Source: Actinomycetes bacterium (GTDB lineage Bacteria; Actinomycetota; Acidimicrobiia; UBA5794). Taken from it: a stretch of DNA of 5,209 nucleotides. Each line of letters starts with the position of its first letter. Position 1 is the stretch's first letter. Both the position numbers and the translations under genes were made by a program. Under the pieces are notes generated by a model that worked only from the letters and a program-made list of their open reading frames with translations, did no database searches and had not been told where the DNA came from. The stretch spans positions 1 to 5,209 of the forward strand of contig JAUVQC010000115.1 of assembly GCA_030598305.1 (NCBI GenBank), written 5' to 3'. This document shows positions 1-5,209 of this stretch, one piece after another.

Positions 1-1
1 A

Positions 2-775
2 AACCGTGTCTTTCGAATATGGCGTGAGCCCGACAGCGTTGTGCTCAAGGTCTATGGCTCCGATGCCAGACAGCGCCGAGAGCGACACGCCCTGAACGCG
101 CTAAGTCAATGGGACTCCACCCCTGAAATCGTCGATGCAGGATCGACCGACGGTCTCCACTGGATCGTGTTCGTCGATGCAGGAAAGTGGAACCTGGAGA
201 CCCTTCCGGAGAATCCCGGCCTGGCTCGCACCGCCGGAATGATCCTTCGCGAACTCCACCAGACCGAAAAATCCCTGGTGTCCAATCTCGAGCGCGGCAT
301 CGACCCGGAGTGGGTTGCCCAGGACTTCCAGTCGACACTCAGGAGACTGGACCGATATCGATCTCGTGTCGGGGTTTCTTCGGAGTTCATCGAGGCGGCG
401 AGCGCCTTGAATCCACCGTTCGCCAATGATCCGGTGCTTGCCCACACCGATCCGGTGCCTCGGAACTTCATCATCGACGACGGCGGTACCGTGACCCTGA
501 TCAACTGGGAGTGGGCCACACTTGCTCCACCGGAGTGGGATCTCACCCGGGCCGCCTGGTCCATCGGCATGCACGCAGGCCCGACGGCGCAAGCATCGCT
601 TTTCGATGGATATGGGAAGACCATCGACGGCGTCTTGCTCGATCGATGGATTGTGTATCACGCCGCGCAGATGCTGGTTCGCCACACCGAGCGGAACATG
701 TCGAATCGACCCTCCGATGTCCCCGCCGTGTTGCTCCACGAATTCAACCGAGCCGTCCTCGGAGCAACGAGCTAA
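2..775 (+). CDS. APH/choline-kinase-fold phosphotransferase, N-terminus cut off by window edge
   Basis: This is probably a cytoplasmic small-molecule kinase of the APH (aminoglycoside/choline kinase-like) superfamily; the substrate cannot be told. The frame is open from base 2, and the residues before the GTG at 41 (VFRIWREPDSVVLKVYG) read as the N-lobe strand carrying the ATP-binding Lys. The GTG at 41 is therefore an internal Val and the real start lies outside the window. The helix-C Glu is likely in RERHALNAL. The catalytic loop HTDPVPRN (His codon 443-445) matches the HxDxxxxN signature, with the base Asp at 449-451 and Asn at 464-466. Thirteen residues after that Asn, the place normally held by the Mg-binding Asp (as in IDWE) is Asn (LINWEWA, codon 503-505), followed by PPEWDL. 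The kinase may be weakened, use the adjacent Glu, or be a pseudokinase. The family is clear; a role in antibiotic resistance is not implied. Confidence 0.85.
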   Translation, partial: NRVFRIWREPDSVVLKVYGSDARQRRERHALNALSQWDSTPEIVDAGSTDGLHWIVFVDAGKWNLETLPENPGLARTAGMILRELHQTEKSLVSNLERGIDPEWVAQDFQSTLRRLDRYRSRVGVSSEFIEAASALNPPFANDPVLAHTDPVPRNFIIDDGGTVTLINWEWATLAPPEWDLTRAAWSIGMHAGPTAQASLFDGYGKTIDGVLLDRWIVYHAAQMLVRHTERNMSNRPSDVPAVLLHEFNRAVLGATS

Positions 776-776
776 T

Positions 777-800
777 CGAGCTGGTTACACCAACCGCTCG
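777..800 (+). terminator. Bulged hairpin after the phosphotransferase stop, possible terminator
   Basis: The left arm CGAGC-T-GGTT (777-786) pairs with AACCGCTCG (792-800) around the five-base loop ACACC. This gives nine base pairs with a single bulged T, starting two bases after the stop codon at 773-775. No T-run follows, so it is not a classical intrinsic terminator. Hairpins without a U-tract are often proposed as terminators in Actinomycetota, but their efficiency is disputed. It could also be an mRNA 3' stabiliser or chance. Confidence 0.4.
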
Positions 801-901
801 GATGCTCGACATACGTCCGCTCGGCGCGATCGCGTCTGTCGTTGATCGTGTACCAAATACCCCGGTTTTTCGCGCTCTCCTTCTACAGTTGACCAACCGA
901 C

Positions 902-908
902 GAGGGAG
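902..908 (+). promoter_or_regulatory. Ribosome binding site of the zinc-ribbon gene
   Basis: The sequence GAGGGAG ends five bases before the ATG at 914 and can pair with the CCUCC core of 16S rRNA. It is the clearest Shine-Dalgarno sequence in the window and the main reason for believing that the short gene after it is real. No convincing -10/-35 pair was found in the 776-901 gap before it. Confidence 0.7.
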
Positions 909-913
909 CACGA

Positions 914-1117
914 ATGTTGGAGATGGCAATCGCTGCAGTATTCGTCACCGTGGCGGTCGTTGCCATTGGAGGACGGGGCATCAACACGCGTGGCTTGGCG
1001 ACCCAACAGAGCTACGCCGTTCTCGAAGAATCCTCAGATCTCCCCTGTCCGTGGTGCCGTGCCCAGACGCGGGAAGGCGATGCGCACTGCGCCACGTGCG
1101 GTCAACGATTCGGTTAG
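914..1117 (+). CDS. Small membrane-anchored zinc-ribbon protein (67 aa)
   Basis: No named family is recognised. Residues 2-19 (MLEMAIAAVFVTVAVVAIGG) form one hydrophobic segment, either a membrane anchor or an uncleaved signal. After a polar linker (21-43), the C-terminus holds two cysteine pairs, CPWC (45-48) and CATC (59-62), separated by ten residues and followed by GQRFG. CxxC-x10-CxxC is the usual layout of a zinc ribbon. With no long positively charged stretch before the helix, the topology is uncertain. If the N-terminus is outside, the ribbon sits on the cytoplasmic face. The start is supported by the GAGGGAG ribosome binding site five bases upstream. The gene stands alone: a possible terminator hairpin precedes it and the convergent mshD gene ends 8 bases after it. 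Such ribbons bind metal and mediate protein or nucleic-acid contacts, but no specific role can be assigned. Confidence 0.72.
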   Translation: MLEMAIAAVFVTVAVVAIGGRGINTRGLATQQSYAVLEESSDLPCPWCRAQTREGDAHCATCGQRFG

Positions 1118-1125
1118 ACCAGACC

Positions 1126-1968
1126 TCAGCCCACCCGCGGTCGTTCGAATTCACGGTTTGTCTGAAGACGTTGCATGCCAACACTCTCATAGAGGGACAT
1201 GGCAACCTCGCTGCCGAGATCAACCCAGAGCGTGCCTCTCTTGACCTCCGGCTGGCCAGCGAGGTAGTCGAATCCTGCTAGCAGGAGTGAACGACCGAGT
1301 CCCCTTCCCTGACGCTGGGGCGAAACTGCGATTCGGTATATCTCTCCATCGCCGTTGGCATGGATTCGCGTCCAGCAGAATCCGGTAATGGCCACGTCGT
1401 CCTCAGCGATGAGAAACCCGCCAGACCTCATACCCTTGGATCCGATGAGCTCTTCGATGTCCGCCTCACTGAGGGATGCAGCTTCTCGGTGGGAGGCGAA
1501 TGCGTTCCGATTCAACGCCACGACAGCAGCGGCGTCAGCCGGTTCGAAACTTCGTATGGCTATTTCTGTATTGCTTCGCGATACCGGCAGCTCGATCACC
1601 ATATAGGCCAGTTCGCGAACAGTCACGAATCCGGCTCTCCCGAGAGCAGCATCCAGTGAACTGCGGTGCGACCAGACGGATGTCGACGCCTCGCGGGGCA
1701 CGAGACCGAGAGCTGTCGCGAGAAGACGGTCCTCGAACGCATCGAACCGGAGCCCTGGCACGACAACGGTCTCGACCGCCCAATGGCGCATGCCGTTGGA
1801 CTGCAGGTGATGTGAAGTCACACCCATGGCTACGACTTCGTCGCCCTCCTCGATGAGAACCGTCTGGGCCACGTCGCCGAGTTGAGCGAACTTCGCGTCG
1901 CTCAGTGCTGGAGTGTTGTCGAGATCTGAGACTCTCGTCAGAAGAACATCGATGCGGTGGTCGTGCAT
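1126..1968 (-). CDS. mshD: Mycothiol synthase-like double-GNAT acetyltransferase (280 aa)
   Basis: MshD transfers an acetyl group from acetyl-CoA to the cysteine amine of Cys-GlcN-Ins, the last step of mycothiol synthesis in the cytoplasm. The protein has two tandem GNAT folds (about 1-128 and 135-275). The C-terminal one is the intact catalytic copy, with GFCWTRIH (197-204), GEIYRIAVSP (208-217), the acetyl-CoA loop QGRGLG (220-225) and LYESVGM (259-265). From memory these line up with M. tuberculosis MshD blocks GFHWTKVH, GEVY and TYQSLGF. Glu209 and Tyr260 fall where that enzyme has its proposed catalytic Glu and Tyr. GFVTVREL (113-120) matches the end of the first domain in MshD (GLVGVREL). 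In the N-terminal copy the acetyl-CoA loop is replaced by RFDAFED (74-80). The length is slightly below the roughly 315 residues of the mycobacterial enzyme. The ATG has no Shine-Dalgarno sequence but a TACGGT six bases upstream. A general GNAT acting on another amine is the main alternative. Confidence 0.83.
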   Translation of the reverse strand: MHDHRIDVLLTRVSDLDNTPALSDAKFAQLGDVAQTVLIEEGDEVVAMGVTSHHLQSNGMRHWAVETVVVPGLRFDAFEDRLLATALGLVPREASTSVWSHRSSLDAALGRAGFVTVRELAYMVIELPVSRSNTEIAIRSFEPADAAAVVALNRNAFASHREAASLSEADIEELIGSKGMRSGGFLIAEDDVAITGFCWTRIHANGDGEIYRIAVSPQRQGRGLGRSLLLAGFDYLAGQPEVKRGTLWVDLGSEVAMSLYESVGMQRLQTNREFERPRVG

Positions 1969-1974
1969 GCGCTA

Positions 1975-1980
1975 ACCGTA
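1975..1980 (-). promoter_or_regulatory. Candidate -10 box for leaderless mshD transcript
   Basis: Read on the minus strand, TACGGT lies exactly six bases before the mshD ATG, so transcription would begin at or next to the A of the start codon. It fits the TAnnnT form of actinobacterial -10 boxes. No good -35 hexamer was found at 17-19 bases, and no Shine-Dalgarno sequence precedes the ATG. It shares the 73-base divergent gap with the patatin promoter. Confidence 0.42.
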
Positions 1981-2028
1981 GACATCAACAGGCGTTCTTC
2001 CTGACACCTCTCATCTGGTACCTGCGGG

Positions 2029-2034
2029 TATGCT
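2029..2034 (+). promoter_or_regulatory. Candidate -10 box for leaderless patatin transcript
   Basis: TATGCT matches TAnnnT closely and stands seven bases before the GTG at 2042. It overlaps the in-frame ATG at 2030, which is one reason for not using that ATG as the start. A CTGACA at 2001-2006 resembles a -35 box, but its 22-base spacing is too long to count. No Shine-Dalgarno sequence precedes either start. Confidence 0.45.
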
Positions 2035-2041
2035 CCCGTGC

Positions 2042-3016
2042 GTGAGCACGGTAGGTCTGGTACTCGGTGGTGGTGGCATCACGGGAGCAGCGTTCCACTT
2101 CGGAACGCTGCTCGCCCTAGAAATGGCCACCGGGTGGCATCCCGACGAAGCCGACGTGCTCATTGGTACTTCATCGGGCGCCTTTGTCGGCGCGATGGTC
2201 CGCGGAGATGCCCTCCACCTCGACACGTTCGCCGGCACCGGGGAGACCCAGGACGAGATCCATGACTGGTTGAACGGGTACATGTACCGCAGAGGCGCAC
2301 CCCGCGGCGCGCTGCGATGGTTGAGGCGCGGCCTCCTCCCTTCGATCCGACAGCCAAGTCTTCACGTTGCCCTTGGGAGTCCGGGCATGTATCGCACCGA
2401 CGGTATCGAGGAGTGGGTCCAGGAAGCCATTGGACCGCTCGCCAACGCGTGGCCAACGAAGCCGACCGTCATGGTCGCTTACGATGTCGAGCACCGCACC
2501 CGCGTCCCGTTCGGTACCGAGGCAGCACCACAGGTTGCGCTCTCGAACGCGGTTGCAGCATCGAGCGCGGTGCCGTTCGTCTACGAACCGGTTCACATAG
2601 AAGGCAAGTGGTACGCCGACGGAGGACTCGCAAGCGGTACGAGCGCCGACCTCCTACTCGCCAACCCCGATCCGCTCGACCTCGTGCTCATCGTTGCTCC
2701 TCTGGCAGCGAACGTGCCACGCTCGGGAGGGAAGTTCTACGAGGATGTCTTCGACAGGGTCGGTCGTTCCGCGCTCGCGACAGAACTCTCGATGATCAAG
2801 GAGGCATGGCCCGACACCGACGTGCTCGTCCTTCGCCCTGACGAGTCAGTACTCGACATTGCCCGTCCGAATCCGATGTCGGTTGGAGCCGCCATTCCGA
2901 CGTTCCTTGAGACGCTTCGATCCATGCGTCACGAGCTCGCCCATGGATCGGTCTGGACCGTGGTGTCCAAGCATCTATGTACAAAGGCACACGCCGAAGA
3001 GGGTGCATGCAACTGA
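2042..3016 (+). CDS. Patatin-like phospholipase / lipid acyl hydrolase (324 aa)
   Basis: This is a serine-aspartate dyad hydrolase of the patatin family (RssA-like in bacteria), predicted to release fatty acids from phospholipids or other acyl esters. Numbering from the GTG, the protein opens with the oxyanion-hole glycines in GLVLGGGGITG (about 5-15). The nucleophile elbow GTSSG follows at 42-46 with Ser44. The dyad Asp is Asp193 in YADGGLASG, preceded by the conserved AVAASSAVPF block. All key residues are present, so activity is expected. There is no signal peptide or membrane helix, so it should be cytoplasmic or peripheral to the membrane. An in-frame ATG at 2030 would add four residues (MLPC), but it lies inside a likely -10 box; 2042 is preferred, not proven. 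The gene is divergent from mshD and 33 bases upstream of a membrane-protein gene in the same direction. The natural lipid cannot be inferred. Confidence 0.9.
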   Translation: MSTVGLVLGGGGITGAAFHFGTLLALEMATGWHPDEADVLIGTSSGAFVGAMVRGDALHLDTFAGTGETQDEIHDWLNGYMYRRGAPRGALRWLRRGLLPSIRQPSLHVALGSPGMYRTDGIEEWVQEAIGPLANAWPTKPTVMVAYDVEHRTRVPFGTEAAPQVALSNAVAASSAVPFVYEPVHIEGKWYADGGLASGTSADLLLANPDPLDLVLIVAPLAANVPRSGGKFYEDVFDRVGRSALATELSMIKEAWPDTDVLVLRPDESVLDIARPNPMSVGAAIPTFLETLRSMRHELAHGSVWTVVSKHLCTKAHAEEGACN

Positions 3017-3037
3017 TACGTTGTGTTCCTTCTCGCG

Positions 3038-3043
3038 TATGAT
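3038..3043 (+). promoter_or_regulatory. Candidate -10 box for leaderless membrane-protein transcript
   Basis: TATGAT is one base from the TATAAT consensus and ends six bases before the ATG at 3050, placing the predicted transcription start on that ATG. CTGATA at 3013-3018 is a weak -35 candidate at 19 bases. No Shine-Dalgarno sequence is seen before 3050. If real, this promoter lets the membrane protein be made independently of the upstream patatin gene. Confidence 0.5.
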
Positions 3044-3049
3044 GGTCCG

Positions 3050-3763
3050 ATGTCCGATACACAAGAGAAGTCCGGTCGCTGGGGTTCGGGTCTATGGGGT
3101 TCGAATGACCGCATCGAACTCCTTGCGACGATCGTGCTCGCCGTTGCGACGATCCTGACCGCCTGGTCCGGGTTCCAGTCCGGCAAGTGGGGCGGCGAAC
3201 AAGCCGTCAACTTCTCTGAAGCTGGCGCTGCGCGGACCGAATCGACAAGGGCCGACACCCTCGGTGGTCAACTCGTTCAGATCGACGTGGCCATGTATAT
3301 CGATTGGGTGACGGCGGTCAGCAAAGATCTTACGGACGGTTCGGTCACGGAGGACATGCTCAACCCGTATACGCCCTTGGACGGAACTGTGTCCGGGTTC
3401 CTGTACAAGCGATTCCGTGACGAATTCATCCCCGCAGTCGACGCATGGCTCGCGACCAGCCCCACTTCAAATGACGATGCTCCCAAGACACCGTTCGTGA
3501 TGGATGAATACGTCGTCGCTGAACTAGTGAGAGCCGACGAACTCGCGGAACTCGCGGACGAGAAGGCGCTGGACGCGAGGACTGCAAATCAGAACGGGGA
3601 CAACTACGTCCTGACGATGGTCCTGTTCGCCTCGGTGCTGTTCTTTGCTGGCGTGAGTTCGAAGATGAATCGACCGCGCAACCGTGCCATCGTGCTCGGA
3701 TTCGGCATCGTCACCCTGATTGTCGGCTTGGTCATCCTCGTGTCGTTGCCGATTCTGACATAG
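3050..3763 (+). CDS. Conserved three-helix membrane protein of unknown function (237 aa)
   Basis: The architecture resembles conserved bacterial hypothetical membrane proteins that I recall but cannot name; no function is known to me. Hydrophobic segments lie at about 23-41, 187-204 and 213-235. Between the first two is a soluble region of about 140 residues. Recognisable blocks are AWSGFQSGKWGGEQA (38-52), directly after helix 1; AARTESTRA (60-68); and RFRDEFIPAVDAWLAT (121-136). An acidic, Ala/Leu-rich helix (about 153-180) may form a coiled coil just before helix 2. After helix 2 comes a basic turn, SSKMNRPRNR (203-212), which suggests a cytoplasmic loop. The ATG at 3050 is preferred to a GTG at 3023, because the intervening codons contain the likely -10 box and the N-terminus MSDTQEKSGRWG is a plausible cytoplasmic tail. 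Its 3' end overlaps the opposing kinase gene by 32 bases. Confidence 0.85.
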   Translation: MSDTQEKSGRWGSGLWGSNDRIELLATIVLAVATILTAWSGFQSGKWGGEQAVNFSEAGAARTESTRADTLGGQLVQIDVAMYIDWVTAVSKDLTDGSVTEDMLNPYTPLDGTVSGFLYKRFRDEFIPAVDAWLATSPTSNDDAPKTPFVMDEYVVAELVRADELAELADEKALDARTANQNGDNYVLTMVLFASVLFFAGVSSKMNRPRNRAIVLGFGIVTLIVGLVILVSLPILT

Positions 3764-4655
3764 CATTCTTCGCCAGCTCGATCGCCCCGCGCACTCCTGC
3801 GTCGTCGCCCAGTTCAGGTTCCACGATGTCGGGGCCGCCCTCGGCGAAGGGAATGGGTGGGTACATGCCCGAGGCGTCCTCGAGAGACTTCGTGATTTCG
3901 TGATGGAGGTCGGGTAACTTCGAGATCCCTCCACCGATCACAACGACATCCACGGGGACAACAGCACACATCCCTGCGACGCCTCTTGCCAGATACCACG
4001 CCTCGAGACGAACTGCGGACGGGGCGAGATGCTCGAGGTTCTCGGCAGACCTCCCCCAGCGCTCACGTACTGCAGTTCCTGAAGCCATGCCTTCGAGACA
4101 GTCAGCGTGGAATGGACATGAGCTCACATGATGGTCCTCGGGATGCTTTGGAACTCTGATGTGTCCGATCTCGGGGTGATTCGCCCCATGGAGCACACGA
4201 CCGTTCGACCAGATACCACCCCCGACGCCGGTGCCGACGGTGAGATACGCCACATGGCTGAATCCCCTCCCTGCTCCGTGGATCGTCTCGGCAATGACTG
4301 CCGCGTTCACGTCGGTGTCGATCATGAAAGGGATGTCGAAGTCAGACATGACGCCGCCGACGACATCGACTCCGGACCATCCCGGCTTGGGTGTGTCGAC
4401 CAGATGGCCGAACCTCTCGCTCGACTCTCGCAGATCGAGAGGCCCGAAGGACGCAATACCGATCGCTTCGACAGGACGTCCGTCAGCCACGGACACAACA
4501 GCCTCGCGAACCGCGCTCAGTGTCGAGTCTGGATCTGTGGTGGCAAGTTCGGCCCTGTGGTCGAGTACTACCCCATCAGCACTCGACGCGACAACCATCT
4601 TCGTACCGCCAAGCTCAACTCCGACGAGCACTCCCGCCACTTCAGTCGCTGACAT
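3732..4655 (-). CDS. ROK-family sugar kinase, fructokinase subgroup (307 aa)
   Basis: This enzyme phosphorylates a hexose with ATP in the cytoplasm; fructose to fructose-6-phosphate is the likeliest reaction, with glucose or mannose as alternatives. Numbering from the ATG at 4655, the phosphate loop GVELGGTK (12-19) has Glu where most ROK proteins have Asp, as in ScrK/GmuE-type fructokinases. SFGPLDL (69-75) and DTPKPGW (87-93) are also typical of that subgroup. The catalytic Asp115 lies in DTDVNAA, and the second phosphate loop is TVGTGVGGG (139-147). The ROK zinc site appears complete: HPEIGH (160-165) plus [10 protein letters not shown] (180-189), with Cys180, His183 and Cys186. No N-terminal DNA-binding domain is present, so it is an enzyme and not a ROK repressor. 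A TTG at 4682 would add nine residues, but the ATG has a nearby GGAG and fits the family. It overlaps the upstream DAHP synthase gene by 14 bases, suggesting translational coupling. Confidence 0.9.
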   Translation of the reverse strand: MSATEVAGVLVGVELGGTKMVVASSADGVVLDHRAELATTDPDSTLSAVREAVVSVADGRPVEAIGIASFGPLDLRESSERFGHLVDTPKPGWSGVDVVGGVMSDFDIPFMIDTDVNAAVIAETIHGAGRGFSHVAYLTVGTGVGGGIWSNGRVLHGANHPEIGHIRVPKHPEDHHVSSCPFHADCLEGMASGTAVRERWGRSAENLEHLAPSAVRLEAWYLARGVAGMCAVVPVDVVVIGGGISKLPDLHHEITKSLEDASGMYPPIPFAEGGPDIVEPELGDDAGVRGAIELAKNAMSESATTRG

Positions 4656-5209
4656 CGCTCCGGGCCTTGAGTTCGTCGGCAAGCAGGAAAGCCAGCTCCA
4701 GTGACTGGCTTGCGTTCAGCCTCGGATCGCAGTGCGTGTGATAACGATCAGAGAGATTCTCCTCAGCGATCATCGCAACACCTCCCGTGCACTCGGTCAC
4801 GTTCTTGCCGGTGAGTTCGATGTGGACCCCTCCCGCGTGTGTTCCCATCTCCCTATGCACTGCAAAGAATCCTTGGACCTCAGCGACCACCCGCTCAAGT
4901 GGTCTCGTCTTGTAGCCGTTTGACGAAATGATCGTATTTCCGTGCATCGGGTCGCATGACCACACAACGTTGAGACCTTCGTGTTCGACTGCTTCAACCA
5001 GTGGGGGCAGATACCGATCGACATCATCCGCGCCGTGCCTGGTGATCAAGGTGAGACGACCGGCCTCGTTGTGAGGGTCGAGCACCGACGCGAGACGCAC
5101 GAGGTCCTCCGGATCGAGCGACGGTCCGCACTTGAGTCCCACGGGGTTGTTGACGCCTCTGAGGAATTCGACGTGGGCGCCGCCAATCTGACGGGTCCTG
5201 TCTCCGATC
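4642..5209 (-). CDS. aroG: Class II DAHP synthase, C-terminal part, cut by right window edge
   Basis: The enzyme condenses phosphoenolpyruvate with erythrose-4-phosphate to DAHP, the first step of the shikimate pathway, in the cytoplasm. The 188 residues visible belong to the plant/mycobacterial class II family, whose members are about 460 residues long, so roughly the C-terminal 40% is here. Blocks in order are [69 protein letters not shown] and [10 protein letters not shown]. Three of the metal ligands known in the M. tuberculosis enzyme have counterparts: His in DPMHGNT (codon 4942-4944), Glu in GVHIE and Asp in CDPRLN. The GTG at 5140-5142 is an internal Val, since homologous sequence continues upstream of it to the edge. 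The symbol follows M. tuberculosis; others use aroH or aroF. Regulatory sites lie mostly in the missing N-terminal part, so allostery cannot be judged. Confidence 0.95.
   Translation of the reverse strand, partial: IGDRTRQIGGAHVEFLRGVNNPVGLKCGPSLDPEDLVRLASVLDPHNEAGRLTLITRHGADDVDRYLPPLVEAVEHEGLNVVWSCDPMHGNTIISSNGYKTRPLERVVAEVQGFFAVHREMGTHAGGVHIELTGKNVTECTGGVAMIAEENLSDRYHTHCDPRLNASQSLELAFLLADELKARSDVSD

Noticed and set aside
41..43. GTG as start of the phosphotransferase
   Set aside because: The frame is open to the window edge, and the upstream codons encode the N-lobe strand leading into the ATP-binding Lys, so the GTG is an internal Val.
101..739. Long minus-strand open frame opposite the phosphotransferase
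   Set aside because: Its translation is rich in Arg, Gly and Pro with no recognisable motifs; it is a by-product of GC-rich codon use on the plus strand.
1118..1125. Terminator between the convergent zinc-ribbon and mshD genes
   Set aside because: Only eight bases separate the stops, and no stable stem could be built from them and the flanking coding ends.
511..1281. 256-codon plus-strand open frame across the phosphotransferase end, the gap and the zinc-ribbon gene
   Set aside because: It overlaps two better-supported genes in another frame, and its composition is Arg/His/Ser-rich like an out-of-frame translation.
3123..3154. Direct repeat TTGCGACGATC (3123-3133 and 3144-3154)
   Set aside because: It encodes the repetitive hydrophobic LATIVLAVATIL of membrane helix 1; coding constraint explains it.
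3540..3557. Tandem GAACTCGCG repeat
   Set aside because: Only two short copies, encoding ELAELA in an acidic helix; no sign of a wider repeat.
4680..4682. TTG start adding nine residues to the ROK kinase
   Set aside because: The ATG at 4655 has a GGAG just upstream and gives the usual short lead into GVELGGTK; the extension lies fully inside the DAHP synthase end.
4128..4704. Two plus-strand open frames (4128-4652 and 4231-4704) opposite the ROK kinase
   Set aside because: The minus-strand kinase has every family motif in this region; the plus-strand translations show none and no credible ribosome binding site.

Overview
The window looks like ordinary chromosomal DNA from a member of the Actinomycetota. 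It is moderately GC-rich (around 60% judged by eye, not counted). It carries a convincing mycothiol synthase (MshD) homologue, a thiol pathway typical of this phylum, and a class II (plant/mycobacterial-type) DAHP synthase. I cannot name a genus; an uncultured acidimicrobial-type lineage would fit but is a guess. No rRNA, tRNA, CRISPR array, insertion sequence, integrase, phage gene or origin was seen, and there is no gene-free stretch longer than about 140 bases.

Layout from left to right: (1) The C-terminal part of an APH/choline-kinase-fold phosphotransferase (+) enters from the left edge. It ends at 775 and is followed at once by a bulged hairpin that may terminate transcription. (2) After a 138-base gap comes a 67-residue protein (+, 914-1117) with one membrane anchor, a four-cysteine zinc ribbon and a good ribosome binding site. 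(3) Convergent to it, with 8 bases between, is an mshD-like double-GNAT gene (-, 1126-1968). (4) Divergent from mshD is a patatin-like lipid acyl hydrolase (+, about 2042-3016). (5) Thirty-three bases later comes a three-helix membrane protein of a conserved, functionally unknown family (+, 3050-3763). (6) Its 3' end overlaps tail-to-tail by 32 bases with a ROK-family sugar kinase of the fructokinase subgroup (-, 3732-4655). (7) The kinase lies downstream of, and overlaps by 14 bases, the C-terminal part of a class II DAHP synthase (-, 4642 to the right edge).

The two right-hand minus-strand genes probably form an operon joining sugar phosphorylation to the first step of aromatic amino-acid synthesis. 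The patatin and the membrane protein run in the same direction and may be co-transcribed, but the second seems to have its own promoter. Three starts (mshD, patatin, membrane protein) have a TAnnnT hexamer 6-7 bases upstream and no Shine-Dalgarno sequence, which suggests leaderless mRNAs; the zinc-ribbon gene has a Shine-Dalgarno sequence instead.

I found no convincing new multi-gene system. The observations most worth checking are the replacement of the Mg-binding Asp by Asn in the phosphotransferase, the leaderless-start pattern, the conserved membrane family, and the tiny anchored zinc ribbon.
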